DNA of 53,218 bases, taken from the NCBI RefSeq assembly GCF_002940005.1, contig NZ_MDEF01000027.1. The stretch is one strand, 5' to 3'. Numbering within the stretch: the first letter of the stretch is position 1; the number at the start of each line of letters is the position of its first letter. The notes under the pieces are model-generated. The model did no database searches, was not told the DNA's origin, and was given only the letters and a program-made list of their open reading frames with translations. The translations under genes and the position numbers were made by a program. This DNA is from Xanthomonas hortorum (lineage in GTDB: Bacteria; Pseudomonadota; Gammaproteobacteria; Xanthomonadales; Xanthomonadaceae). Shown here in pieces: positions 1 to 9,216 of the stretch.

Positions 1-56
1 GCATGCTCCATCATCTGCTTACGACTTCTTCCTGGGTTTTGTTAGCCGCTCTTAGT
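1..56. repeat. Terminal part of a dispersed stop-codon-anchored repeat (copy 1, cut by window start)
   Basis: The minus strand from 54 down to 36 reads TAAGAGCGGCTAACAAAAC, the same terminal motif as the complete copies near 9992 and 40704. The interior differs from those copies after this motif, so this may be a different member or the end of a larger mobile element that continues outside the window. The motif supplies the last three codons (Lys-Ser-Gly) and the TAA stop of the M56 gene. Confidence 0.6.
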
Positions 57-1289
57 CGTTTGCTCAGGCGCATCCAGTTCGAACTTCACAGGCACGCGCA
101 CGTTCGATGCAATGGCCTTGCCCTGTGCATACGCAGGTTTCAGTCGCCATTGGCGCGCTGCATCCAGCACCGCCTGATCGAAGACACCGGCCGGCGTGCT
201 CCGCACGACGGCGATGTGCTGCGGTACGCCGCCTGGGTCGACCTCCATCTGCAGTTCGACAAAGCCCTCGATGCCGGCATCGAACGCAGGTGCAGGATAT
301 TTAGGCGGTCGCATCGTGGTGAAATCCGCATAGTTCGACTCCCGCATGCGAGTGACACGCGCCGCATCGTTGTCTGCAGGCGCGACGTAAGACGCTGCTG
401 CGATACGCGCTGGCTGCAGGGCCCAAGCGGCGGCACTGAGTGTTACCGCGAGCAACAACAAACCCCCACTGCTCCAGCGCGAACGCCTGGCATCTTTCAG
501 TGGCTTGCGCAGCGCTGCAATGCGTTGCGTCAACGGATGCGCCGCAGCCCAGTGACAGGCGAGCGGTGTGCAACCGGCCCCCAGCTGGGTCTTGAGCATT
601 GCCGTGGCATAGCTGCGGCGCTTGCCTGGATGTTGTGCCAGCACGGCCGCATCGCAGGCCAGTTCCTGATCCAGCCGGAACGCACGCCAGGCCAGATGCA
701 TCAGCGGGTTGAACCAACCGATGCAGAGCATCAAGGCCGCAAGCAGATTGGCATGCAGATCGCCGCGGCGCAGATGCAGCCGTTCGTGCGCCAGCACCAA
801 CGCACGTTCGGCAGCGCAATAGCGCGTAGTGAAATCCGACGGCACCACGATACGTGGGCGCCAGATTCCCACTGATGCCGGCAGCCCGGCGTCATGCGTT
901 GCCGACCACACTGCCTTGTCCAACGCGTGCAAAGGCCCAAGGCTGCGCACGAAACGATGCTGCCGCCGCCACAGCATGGCTGCCATCAGCGCGGCACCAG
1001 TCAGCCACACCGCCAATGCCAGCGTCGTCCACGCAGCAGCACCGTCATGCGCGTTGGAGAGCGCCGGCATCGCGGCAAGCAGCGGCACCTTCAACATCGC
1101 AACATCCGATTGCGGGCTTGGCAGCATGGCGGCCAACAAGGCGAGCGGAACGCATGCCCAGATCGCGTATGCCGCCATTGCACCAAGCCAGCCGCGCAAT
1201 GGGCGCCGCAGGAGCAGACAGATCGATAGCGCGGCCGCGGTGTAAAGCGTTGCGCGCAGCAGTAGCGGAACCAGTGCGTCAGGGCTCAT
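42..1289 (-). CDS. BlaR1-like M56 family membrane metalloprotease with C-terminal TonB domain
   Basis: A 415-residue membrane protein. Hydrophobic segments lie near residues 10-27, 35-58 and 85-106. The zinc protease motif HERLH is followed by a conserved ELACD segment that supplies the third ligand, as in BlaR1/MecR1 antirepressor proteases. A further membrane span lies near 275-293. The last about 90 residues (from PPKYPAPAF) match a TonB C-terminal domain, not the penicillin-binding sensor of classical BlaR1. The start overlaps the upstream blaI-like gene by 11 bp, so the two form one operon. The likely role is signal-triggered cleavage of the repressor or of another partner; the signal is unknown. 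The last three codons and the stop lie inside a dispersed repeat, so the C-terminal tail may not be ancestral. Confidence 0.85.
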   Translation of the reverse strand: MSPDALVPLLLRATLYTAAALSICLLLRRPLRGWLGAMAAYAIWACVPLALLAAMLPSPQSDVAMLKVPLLAAMPALSNAHDGAAAWTTLALAVWLTGAALMAAMLWRRQHRFVRSLGPLHALDKAVWSATHDAGLPASVGIWRPRIVVPSDFTTRYCAAERALVLAHERLHLRRGDLHANLLAALMLCIGWFNPLMHLAWRAFRLDQELACDAAVLAQHPGKRRSYATAMLKTQLGAGCTPLACHWAAAHPLTQRIAALRKPLKDARRSRWSSGGLLLLAVTLSAAAWALQPARIAAASYVAPADNDAARVTRMRESNYADFTTMRPPKYPAPAFDAGIEGFVELQMEVDPGGVPQHIAVVRSTPAGVFDQAVLDAARQWRLKPAYAQGKAIASNVRVPVKFELDAPEQTTKSG

Positions 1290-1644
1290 CGTCCAACTCC
1301 TTGATCAGCTTTTTCAATTCCGCGATGTCGGACGCACTGAGCTTTCCGCGTTCGCTGAAATGCGCCACCAATGGCGCCACCCGCCCACCGAATAGCCGTT
1401 GCAGCAATCCTTCGCTCTGTTGCTGTACCCACTGCTCGCGTTGCAGCAGCGGGGTATAGAGATATTTGCGCCCGTTTTTCTGCGCGGCGATGGCGCCCTT
1501 GTTGAGCAGGCGATTGAGCAGCGTCTTGATGGTCGGCTCGGCCCAATCGGTCTGTGCCAGCGCTGCGACCACCTCTTCTGCCGTGCGCGGGGCACCGTCC
1601 CAGAGCACTTGCATCACCACCGCTTCCGCATCGCTGATTGACAT
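1279..1644 (-). CDS. blaI: BlaI/MecI/CopY family transcriptional repressor
   Basis: A 121-residue winged-helix protein starting MSISDAEAVVMQVLW, typical in length and N-terminus for the BlaI/MecI/CopY family. The recognition-helix region (residues about 22-50, ending TIKTLLNRLLNKGA) is well conserved, and a leucine-rich C-terminal dimerisation part follows. The frame stays open upstream to 1761, but the family homology begins only at the ATG at 1644. The gene overlaps the downstream M56 protease gene by 11 bp. Two TTAC-N4-GTAA boxes lie at and just upstream of the start codon, consistent with autorepression. By family logic the protease would relieve this repression. The real target genes are unknown; the divergent acetyl-CoA hydrolase gene is a candidate. 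Confidence 0.85.
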   Translation of the reverse strand: MSISDAEAVVMQVLWDGAPRTAEEVVAALAQTDWAEPTIKTLLNRLLNKGAIAAQKNGRKYLYTPLLQREQWVQQQSEGLLQRLFGGRVAPLVAHFSERGKLSASDIAELKKLIKELDDEP

Positions 1645-1648
1645 CCGA

Positions 1649-1682
1649 TTACATCCGTAATTTTTACTGATTACATGCGTAA
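1649..1682. promoter_or_regulatory. Twin TTAC-N4-GTAA operator, probable BlaI-family binding sites
   Basis: Two dyads, TTACATCCGTAA (1649-1660) and TTACATGCGTAA (1671-1682), lie 22 bp apart centre to centre, or about two helical turns. They sit directly upstream of the repressor gene and 117 bp before the divergent gene at 1799. The dyad shape (TAC...GTA) resembles known BlaI/MecI operators. Binding is inferred. Confidence 0.65.
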
Positions 1683-1798
1683 ACTCAGGGGTTGTCAAGC
1701 CTGTTTCTCCTCGGGCTTCGAGCAGCGATTGCAGCGACCAACCGCAACGCCAACTGCCCAAGCAACCGGCTCGCCATCGGCTCGGCTACCCTGCACGG

Positions 1799-3757
1799 AT
1801 GACCGAACATCTCACCGACCTGCCCTCCGCCGTGCAGCGGATCCTGCAACGTATCGAAGGCCCCTTGCGCGTCGGAGCGCCGCTGGGCATCGGCAAGCCG
1901 CATCGGCTGTTGAACACCTTGTATGCGCAGCTCAAGGACACACCGTCACGACCGCTGGCGCTGTACACGGCGCTGTCGCTCAATCCGCCCAAACCCGGCG
2001 CGGGGCTGGAGGCGCGCTTTGCCGCACCGTTCGTTGCACGCCATTTCGGTGACGACTTTCCGCGCTTGGCGTATGTCGACGACATGCTGCGCGACGCATT
2101 GCCGGCGCATGTGCAGGTGGAAGAGTTCTACATGCAGTCCGGCGGCCTGCTGCACTCCACGCAGGCGCAGGCCGACTACACGAGTCTGAACTACACGCAC
2201 GCCGCTGCAGCGGTGGCGCAACGCGCCCCCAACCTGATCGTGCAAAAAGTGGCGCGCGAACCGGGCGGCACGCGGTTGTCGCTGTCGTGCAACAACGACA
2301 TCACCCAGGACACACTCGATGCGGTGCAGGCGCTCGGCCTGCCACGTCCACTGTTGGCGGCGGAAGTGGATACGCAACTGCCGTGGATCGGCGGCACTGC
2401 AGCGGTGGACGAAGCGTTCTTCGATCTGGTCATCGACCTGCCCGGCCCGTCGCCGCGCCTGTTCGGCTTACCGCGGCAACCGGTGAACACCGTGGACTAC
2501 GCGATCGGTTTGTATGCCAGCACGCTGGTGCGCGATGGCGGCACCTTGCAGATCGGCATTGGCACGTTGGCCGATGCGCTGAGCCATGCGCTGGTGCTGC
2601 GACAGACCGACAACGCGACCTATCGGCGCGTGCTGCATGCACTGGATCCGGAGCTGGAACAGCATCCTGCGGTGCGCGCCAGCGGTGGTCTGGAGCCCTT
2701 CGAGATCGGCCTGTACGGTTGCAGCGAAATGCTCAATGAGGGCTTCAAGCAGCTGGTGGACTGCGGTGTGATCCGCCGCAAGGTGCACGACGATCTGCCG
2801 CTGATGCAGCGCATTGCCGACGGCAGTGCCGATGCAGCCGATCACGCGCGGCTGGCACGCGAAGGCGAGTTTCTGCATGGCGCGTTCTATCTTGGTTCGC
2901 CGGACTTCTACCAATGGCTGCGCACTCTGGATGCGGAGACCCGCGATGCCATCGGCATGCGCCGCATCAGCGAGATCAATCAGCTCTACGGCGGCAACGA
3001 ACCATTGGAGCGCTTGCAACGCAACCAGGCCCGCTTCTTCAACTCCTGCATGATGGCCACCGCGCTCGGCGCGGCGGTGTCCGATGGGCTGGACGATGGG
3101 CGCGTGGTCTCCGGTGTCGGTGGCCAGTACAACTTCGTGGCGATGGCGCATGCCTTGCCGCAGGCACGCAGCGCGCTGATGCTGCGGGCCACCCGCGATG
3201 CCGGAGCACATGCGGCGAGCAATGTGCGCTGGAATTATGGGCACACCACCATCCCGCGCCATCTGCGCGATCTGTACATCACCGAGTACGGCATCGCCGA
3301 TCTGCGTCACCAGACCGATCAGGACTGCGTGCTGGCGATGGCGGGCATCTGCGATGCGCGCTTCCAGGATGCATTGCTTGCCACAGCAAAGACATCGCGC
3401 AAGCTGCGTAGCGACCCTGCACTGCCTGCGCGCGCACAACGCAATACACCACAAGCGCTGGAACAGGCATTGGCGCCGTTTCGCCGCGACGGCAGCCTGC
3501 CGGACTACCCACTCGGCAGCGACTTCACCGAGGTCGAGCAACGCGTGCTACGCGCCCTGACCTGGCTCAAACGCGCCACTGCCAGCAATAGCGCGAAACT
3601 GACGACGGTGTGGCGCGCACTGCTGTCACGCGATGCGGGCGATGCAAATGACGCTAACTGTTTGCAACGCATGGCATTGGACACGCCACGCGGCATCGGT
3701 GAACACGTGCAGGCGCGGCTGCTGGCATACGCGTTGCGCAAGACCAGATCGCACTGA
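1799..3757 (+). CDS. Acetyl-CoA hydrolase/transferase family protein
   Basis: A 652-residue protein. The C-terminal half (about 380-560) contains the acetyl-CoA hydrolase/transferase C-terminal domain, with the stretches YGGNEPLERLQRNQARFFN, VSGVGGQYNF and TTIPRHLRDLYITEYGIADL. The N-terminal half is the matching CoA-transferase-like domain. It is longer than the usual about 500-residue succinyl-CoA:acetate CoA-transferases and belongs to a long subgroup. Members move CoA between acyl-CoA and a carboxylate or hydrolyse acyl-CoA in the cytoplasm; the substrate here cannot be read from sequence. It is divergent from the BlaI-type repressor gene, and its upstream region carries the operator pair, so control by that repressor is possible. 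No operon partner follows. Confidence 0.85.
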   Translation: MTEHLTDLPSAVQRILQRIEGPLRVGAPLGIGKPHRLLNTLYAQLKDTPSRPLALYTALSLNPPKPGAGLEARFAAPFVARHFGDDFPRLAYVDDMLRDALPAHVQVEEFYMQSGGLLHSTQAQADYTSLNYTHAAAAVAQRAPNLIVQKVAREPGGTRLSLSCNNDITQDTLDAVQALGLPRPLLAAEVDTQLPWIGGTAAVDEAFFDLVIDLPGPSPRLFGLPRQPVNTVDYAIGLYASTLVRDGGTLQIGIGTLADALSHALVLRQTDNATYRRVLHALDPELEQHPAVRASGGLEPFEIGLYGCSEMLNEGFKQLVDCGVIRRKVHDDLPLMQRIADGSADAADHARLAREGEFLHGAFYLGSPDFYQWLRTLDAETRDAIGMRRISEINQLYGGNEPLERLQRNQARFFNSCMMATALGAAVSDGLDDGRVVSGVGGQYNFVAMAHALPQARSALMLRATRDAGAHAASNVRWNYGHTTIPRHLRDLYITEYGIADLRHQTDQDCVLAMAGICDARFQDALLATAKTSRKLRSDPALPARAQRNTPQALEQALAPFRRDGSLPDYPLGSDFTEVEQRVLRALTWLKRATASNSAKLTTVWRALLSRDAGDANDANCLQRMALDTPRGIGEHVQARLLAYALRKTRSH

Positions 3758-3897
3758 GAGCGGCTTTGCCGGGATGTGCCGAGAAACGATGTCATGGCGC
3801 GTTTATCGCATTGTGACCCACGACGGCAACACTGCGGAAAGCGTTGCGTCAAATTTGGCCGGGATGATGGCGACCACCTTCTTTCCGGCTTCGGTGC

Positions 3898-5073
3898 ATG
3901 CGCTTTCTACACGCTTTTTCGGCTTTGAATCCAGGCGATGACAGCAAAGCGAAGCCATCGCGCGCGAAGCGAAGCACTACGAGACACGCTGCATTTTGCG
4001 GCGTGTTGATGATGGCCAGCGTCACTTCACACGCCGCACCTCGCCTCACCGATCTGCAATACATCGGTAGCCACAACAGCTACCACGCCGGCTTTGCCCC
4101 CAGTGAAGCGGCACTGCTGAAACAACTGAGTCCGGAATTGTTCGCAGCACTGGATTATCGCCATCCAGCGCTGACGCAACAGCTGGACGATGGCGTCAGA
4201 CAGCTAGAACTGGATGTGTTTGCCGACGCGAACGGCGGCCGCTACGCGCACCCTGCAATCGTCGCGCAGATCGCCAAGGCCGGCTTGCCACCCGCACCGC
4301 CAAGCGCACCGGCAGGCGTGATGGACAAGCCCGGCTTCAAGGTCATGCATGTGCAGGATGTGGATCAGCGCAGCAACTGCCAGCCGTTGATCGCCTGCCT
4401 ACAGGAAGTGCGCGCGTGGTCCAAGCAGCACCCCAAGCATGTGCCGATCTTCATCCTGCTGGAAACCAAGCAGGCGCCGGTGCAGCTGGCCTTTCCGACC
4501 GTGCAGCCGGAGCCGTTCGATACCGCGGCGCTGGATGCCTTGGATGCAGAACTGCGCTCGGTGTTTCAGCCCGGCGAGTACCTTAGCCCCGACCAAGTCC
4601 GTGGCACGGCAGCTACGCTCAACGCCGCTGTGCTCGCGCAAGGCTGGCCATCCTTGCACGAAGCACGCGGCAAGGTCGTGTTCCTGCTCGACCAACGCGC
4701 GGCCGGTGCGAGCTACCTGCCCGGGCATCCGTCATTGCGCGGCCGCGTGTGCTTCACCAACGCCGTGCCAGGCGAAGACGATGCCGCCTTTACTGAACTC
4801 AACGATGGCCCCGTCGAGAAGATCAACCAGCTGGTGAAAGCTGGCTATCTGGTGCGCACACGGACCGACGCAGACCTGAAAGAAGCGCTGCACAACGACA
4901 CCACACGCCGCAACAGCATGCTGGCCAGTGGCGCGCAATTGCTCAGCACCGACTTCCCCGCACACGAGCCGGCCAGCAACGGTTACGTGGTGCGCTTCGA
5001 TGGCGATGCGGTCGCACGCTGCAATCCGCAGCTTCCGCACGCGCATTGCAAGGGTGTCGACCTCACGCATTGA
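3898..5073 (+). CDS. Secreted Ca2+-dependent PI-PLC-like phosphodiesterase
   Basis: A 391-residue protein. After a hydrophobic leader (about residues 30-47, cleavage likely at SHA-AP) the mature part begins RLTDLQYIGSHNSYH. The SHNSYH motif and the following RQLELDVFAD and KVMHVQDVD segments fit the catalytic His and the Glu/Asp metal ligands of the Ca2+-dependent phosphatidylinositol-specific phospholipase C1-like family. A periplasmic or secreted enzyme cleaving a phosphodiester headgroup is expected; the true substrate is unknown. The start is uncertain: no clear ribosome-binding site precedes 3898, and residues 1-29 look unlike a normal leader. The ATG at 4009 would remove the signal sequence. 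A TonB-dependent receptor follows 138 bp downstream on the same strand, suggesting joint use of a phosphorylated substrate. Confidence 0.75.
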   Translation: MRFLHAFSALNPGDDSKAKPSRAKRSTTRHAAFCGVLMMASVTSHAAPRLTDLQYIGSHNSYHAGFAPSEAALLKQLSPELFAALDYRHPALTQQLDDGVRQLELDVFADANGGRYAHPAIVAQIAKAGLPPAPPSAPAGVMDKPGFKVMHVQDVDQRSNCQPLIACLQEVRAWSKQHPKHVPIFILLETKQAPVQLAFPTVQPEPFDTAALDALDAELRSVFQPGEYLSPDQVRGTAATLNAAVLAQGWPSLHEARGKVVFLLDQRAAGASYLPGHPSLRGRVCFTNAVPGEDDAAFTELNDGPVEKINQLVKAGYLVRTRTDADLKEALHNDTTRRNSMLASGAQLLSTDFPAHEPASNGYVVRFDGDAVARCNPQLPHAHCKGVDLTH

Positions 5074-5211
5074 GTGGGGTCACGTCCGAAATCGCACCAC
5101 CCACACCACACCACACAGACCTGTCGCAATGGAAGGCGTCGGCGATGCACGTCTGTGCCCGCGTCATGCGGGCCGGGCACCCCACGTTCTCCACCTACGC
5201 GAGCCAACTGC

Positions 5212-7926
5212 ATGCAGCACCCCCGCACTTTCCATCGTCTGACCTGCGCCATTGCGCTGGCGCTGTCGGCACCCGCGTTCGCCGAGACTCCTGAGCCCGC
5301 TACCACCACATTGGATTCGGTCAACGTGCAGGCCAAGCACGCTGCCACACCGGGATCGCTCAACGAGCAGCGCCTGTCCAGCAGCGTCAACAGCGTGATG
5401 AGCAAGCAGCAGATCGATGCCATCCCGTCGGGCGGCATCGCCGATGTCGTGTCGCACATGCCGGGCCTTTCCGCGTACAGCGACATGCATCTGGGGCAGG
5501 CCACCACCGGCGAGAACGCTTACGTCAGCATCCGCGGCATGGATGCCAGCTACAACGCCTATACGCTCAACGGCTTCGGCATGCCCGAGACCGATTCGTC
5601 CACGCGCGCCATCTCGTTGAACATGCTGGCCCCGTTCGGCATCCAGTCGGTGCAGGTGTCGAAATCGCCCACACCCGACATGCCCGGCGACTCGATCGGC
5701 GGTGCGATCGACATGCGCACGCCCAACGCCTTCGACTTCGATCACGACGTCTATGCCAAGACCACCGCGCAAGGTCAGTTCAACGCGCTGGCCTCTGACC
5801 TGGGCGGCAAGGACACCGGCGGCACCTTCCAGCAGGAGCTGGCCCGGAAGTTTGGCGACGGCCATGCCTTCGGCCTCTACGCATCGGCCTATTACGGCAA
5901 GAACAACAACATGGCGCAAGCGCCGGCGCCCAACAGCAAGTACGTGCCGGCCGATCCTGCATTCGCCAGTGCAACGGACCTGCGCGATGTCGGTCCGTTG
6001 ATCAGTACCCGCTACAAGTACAGCCTCTACACCAGTGAGATCGAACGCTATGGCGGCAATCTCTCGCTCGATTGGCAGGGCGACAACAGCGCACTCTATG
6101 CGCGTGCCATCTACGGCAGCTACGGCGTGACCGGGCAGCAGGATCAGTCCAGCGCGCGCCTGGAAACCTACCGCAACCAGCCAACCGCCGTGCGCGGCGG
6201 CTACTTCAACACGCACGATATCGACGAGAAGCTGGCAACGCTGCAACTCGGCGGCCAGACCACGCTGGATCGCCTGCGTTTCGACTATGGCAGTTCGGTC
6301 GGTCGCGGCACCCGCAGCCGACCGGACTATGTGTCGGCCAGTCTGTATGGTTTTACGCCCGGTAGCTTCGCCTTCGACCTCAGCAACCCGCGCTATCCGA
6401 GCATCGCACCAAGCTCGCCTGCATTGCAGGACTTCTTCTACAACCTGGATTCGTCATTGCTGTGGAAAGTGCAGGGGCATGACGCCGGCAGTCACGACAA
6501 CCGCGTCAACGCACATACCGATATCACCTACCAGGTCGATGGCGATGTGCTGGACAGCGTCAAAGTCGGCTTGTCTGCCGATCACTCCGACCGCGGCGCC
6601 TACGATCATCCGTTCTTCCACAAGGACGGCAACTTCGTCACCAATGGGCCTTATTTTGGCGGGCCGAATTACGCGTTTCCCACTGCCGGCGGCCCGCCGC
6701 TGAGCGCGATCCCGGGACGTGTCACCAATAACGCCTTCGATGGCCGTTACGCAGGCCCGTTCAAACTGCTCAACCGCAACTGGATGCTCGCGCAGGCGCT
6801 GCCTTACAAGTACGTCAACGATCCCAACGGCGCAGGCGTCTACACGGCCAATGACTACAACGCCAACACCACCTCCAGCACCGAGGCGATCTATTCCGGT
6901 TACGCAATGGCCGCGCTGCATATCGGCTCGGTGAGCGTGCTGCCCGGTGTGCGCTACGAGCTGACGCGCTACTCGGCCCAATCCTGGCAATCCAGCGGCG
7001 ATGGCAGCACCGGCAGTTTTGTCGGCACCGGCAGTACCTATGGGCAAGTGTTGCCGGGCATAAGCGTCAACTATCGGCCAGACGATCTCACCGTGTACCG
7101 CGCCTCGTTGCGCCGCAGTTTCAGCCGCCCGGCGTTCGGCCTGATTTCCGGCGAGACGGTGTACACCATCGACGACACCCAGCAGGTGGTCGGCATCTCC
7201 AAGCCCAATCCCGATCTGCATCCGAGCAAGGCCGACAACGCCGATCTCTCCGCCGAGTTCTACGACCACAACGGCGGCGTACTCAGTGCATCGACCTATT
7301 ACAAGCGCATCACCGGCTTCATCTACACCTCGCAATCGGCGACCAGCAACGACAACACGCTGGGCGGCCTGGTACCGACCGGCACTACATTTGAAAACGG
7401 CGTGCCGGTGACGATGCCGCAGAACGGCGGCACCGCCAAGCTCTATGGCCTGGAGTTGGCGGCGAGCAAGCGCCTGCAGGACTTGCCGGGCATCTGGAGC
7501 AATTTCGGCGTCACCGCCAACCTCACGCTGCAACACAGCGAAGCAGACAGCAAGCGCAGCGATCAACCGGAAAAAACCTGGTTGCCACGCGCGCCGGAGC
7601 GCATCTACAACCTGGATCTGTTCTACGACGATACGCATCTGCGCACCGACCTGAGCTACAACTACACCGGCCTGCAATTGCTTGGCTTGACCAGCGACCG
7701 GCTCAACTACTATCTGCAACCGGTGAAGTCGTTGGACTTCAATGCCACCTACCATTTGCCGCACCATATCGATGTAGGTGTATCGGCCAAGAACCTGCTC
7801 AATGCGGCAACGTTCTACGAAACGCAGGGCAAATCCAAACGCTACATGGCCTACGATCCCGGCGCCGATGGTGCGTATGTACAGACCGGCCGGGTGTACA
7901 TGCTGACGTTGGGCTATACCTACTGA
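5212..7926 (+). CDS. TonB-dependent outer-membrane receptor
   Basis: A 904-residue receptor. The signal peptide is MQHPRTFHRLTCAIALALSA (cleaved near AFA-ET). A plug domain with VSIRGMDASYNAYTLNGFGM and the following IQSVQVSKSPTPDMPGDSIG segment leads into a long beta-barrel ending in an aromatic residue (YTY). The frame is open upstream to 5074, but those residues are Arg/His-rich and not leader-like, so the ATG at 5212 is preferred. The plug resembles receptors of the large Xanthomonas set for sugars or organic phosphates more than siderophore receptors. Together with the PI-PLC-like enzyme encoded just before, import of a released phosphorylated or inositol-type product is a reasonable guess. 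The ligand is unproven. Confidence 0.88.
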   Translation: MQHPRTFHRLTCAIALALSAPAFAETPEPATTTLDSVNVQAKHAATPGSLNEQRLSSSVNSVMSKQQIDAIPSGGIADVVSHMPGLSAYSDMHLGQATTGENAYVSIRGMDASYNAYTLNGFGMPETDSSTRAISLNMLAPFGIQSVQVSKSPTPDMPGDSIGGAIDMRTPNAFDFDHDVYAKTTAQGQFNALASDLGGKDTGGTFQQELARKFGDGHAFGLYASAYYGKNNNMAQAPAPNSKYVPADPAFASATDLRDVGPLISTRYKYSLYTSEIERYGGNLSLDWQGDNSALYARAIYGSYGVTGQQDQSSARLETYRNQPTAVRGGYFNTHDIDEKLATLQLGGQTTLDRLRFDYGSSVGRGTRSRPDYVSASLYGFTPGSFAFDLSNPRYPSIAPSSPALQDFFYNLDSSLLWKVQGHDAGSHDNRVNAHTDITYQVDGDVLDSVKVGLSADHSDRGAYDHPFFHKDGNFVTNGPYFGGPNYAFPTAGGPPLSAIPGRVTNNAFDGRYAGPFKLLNRNWMLAQALPYKYVNDPNGAGVYTANDYNANTTSSTEAIYSGYAMAALHIGSVSVLPGVRYELTRYSAQSWQSSGDGSTGSFVGTGSTYGQVLPGISVNYRPDDLTVYRASLRRSFSRPAFGLISGETVYTIDDTQQVVGISKPNPDLHPSKADNADLSAEFYDHNGGVLSASTYYKRITGFIYTSQSATSNDNTLGGLVPTGTTFENGVPVTMPQNGGTAKLYGLELAASKRLQDLPGIWSNFGVTANLTLQHSEADSKRSDQPEKTWLPRAPERIYNLDLFYDDTHLRTDLSYNYTGLQLLGLTSDRLNYYLQPVKSLDFNATYHLPHHIDVGVSAKNLLNAATFYETQGKSKRYMAYDPGADGAYVQTGRVYMLTLGYTY

Positions 7927-7934
7927 CGGCAGAC

Positions 7935-7964
7935 CTGCAGACAGATGCGGCGCGATGTCTGCAG
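7935..7964 (+). terminator. Hairpin just after the TonB receptor gene
   Basis: CTGCAGACA (7935-7943) and TGTCTGCAG (7956-7964) form a perfect 9-bp stem with a 12-nt loop, 9 nt after the stop codon. No T-run follows, so it may be a mRNA 3' end structure and not a classical intrinsic terminator. The rest of 7965-8218 shows no gene. Confidence 0.35.
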
Positions 7965-8218
7965 CTGCAACGACCAGGTTTGCGCTGATCCAATCGATCG
8001 CCTGACTGACATATAGGCGATGGATTGTTGCGCGGTGCAAGACTCCCTCCACCGCCCGGGTAGACGCATGAGCAGCCGGCTGACGCGTCGACTCGGCAAC
8101 TGCGCGGAGGCGAGATAGCAGGTATCCACTTCTGACCCGCATCGATACTGCGTTCTCAGTCAGTCCCGGTGCAGCCATTTCACGCAGACCACGCAGGCAA
8201 CTCGGGCAAGGTGCGCGC

Positions 8219-9214
8219 ATGCCTCTTTCGGACCTGCTCATGCCCTCACGCTCCTACGCTCGCGCCTGCCTGCTCACTCTCGCCCTGAGCGCCTCATTGT
8301 CTGCACTGGCGCAAGCGCCGCAGCCAGCCGCTGCACCTGCAGCAAGGCCAGCGGCGACAGTCGTGCCGAGCGGCCCGCGCTCGGATCTGCATGCACAAGT
8401 CCTGCTGGATCGCGCGCATTTTTCGCCGGGGCAGATCGATGGCGAGCGCGGCTCCAATCAAAAGCGTGCCGTCTCCGGGTTTCAGGCCGCGCACAACATC
8501 AAGGTGACCGGTGAGCTGGATGACGCGACCTGGCAGGCCTTGCAAGCCGACGCCACGCCGGCGCTGGTGCAATACACGCTCACCGCTGCCGATGTCGCCG
8601 GACCGTTCCAGCCGATTCCCAAGGGCCCGGCCGAACAGGCCAAGCTGCCCTCGCTCGGCTACACCTCGGTGGATGAGGCACTGGGCGAGCGGTTTCATGC
8701 CGACCCCGAACTGCTACGCCAACTCAACCCCGGCGTGGACCTGAGCAAGGCCGGGGGCGTGATCCAGGTTCCCAACATCGACGGTGTCCCGCCACTGGCC
8801 AAGCCGGCCAAGCTGGTGGTCGACAAGTCCGAGTCGACGCTGCGCCTGTTCGATGCCGACGGCAAGGTCTATGCGCAGTTCCCGGTGTCTTCCGGCAGCA
8901 AGCACGACCCGCTGCCGATCGGCCGCTGGAAGGTCCTGGGCGTCGCGCGCGATCCCGTGTTCAAATACAACCCCAAGCTGTTCTGGGACGCGAAGAAGGG
9001 CGATCAAAAGGCGACCTTGCCGTCGGGTCCGAACAATCCGGTCGGCCGCGTCTGGATCGACCTGTCCAAGCCGCATTACGGCCTGCACGGCACGCCGGAA
9101 CCCGGCCATGTCGGCAAGACCGAATCGCATGGCTGCGTGCGCCTGACCAACTGGGACGTGGTCAATCTGGCCAGCGTGGTCGGCCCGTCCATGCCGGTGG
9201 TGATGCAGGAGTAA
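8219..9214 (+). CDS. L,D-transpeptidase (YkuD family) with peptidoglycan-binding domain
   Basis: A 331-residue exported protein with a signal peptide ending near ALAQA. A peptidoglycan-binding domain (about 60-115) is followed by a LysM-like segment (about 140-185) and a YkuD catalytic domain (about 195-330). The catalytic motif is HGTPEPGHVGKTESHGCVRL, with the active Cys at residue 306. Such enzymes make 3-3 peptidoglycan crosslinks or attach proteins to peptidoglycan in the periplasm. The start at 8219 has AAGG at a suitable distance; an ATG at 8240 would give a shorter, equally plausible leader. The M23 peptidase gene follows after 2 bp, so the pair is co-transcribed and both products act on the cell wall. 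Confidence 0.9.
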   Translation: MPLSDLLMPSRSYARACLLTLALSASLSALAQAPQPAAAPAARPAATVVPSGPRSDLHAQVLLDRAHFSPGQIDGERGSNQKRAVSGFQAAHNIKVTGELDDATWQALQADATPALVQYTLTAADVAGPFQPIPKGPAEQAKLPSLGYTSVDEALGERFHADPELLRQLNPGVDLSKAGGVIQVPNIDGVPPLAKPAKLVVDKSESTLRLFDADGKVYAQFPVSSGSKHDPLPIGRWKVLGVARDPVFKYNPKLFWDAKKGDQKATLPSGPNNPVGRVWIDLSKPHYGLHGTPEPGHVGKTESHGCVRLTNWDVVNLASVVGPSMPVVMQE

Positions 9215-9216
9215 GC

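Noticed and set aside
6454..8241. A 595-codon frame antisense to the first TonB receptor
   Set aside because: No recognisable domain; Ala/Val/Gly-rich mirror translation of the receptor.
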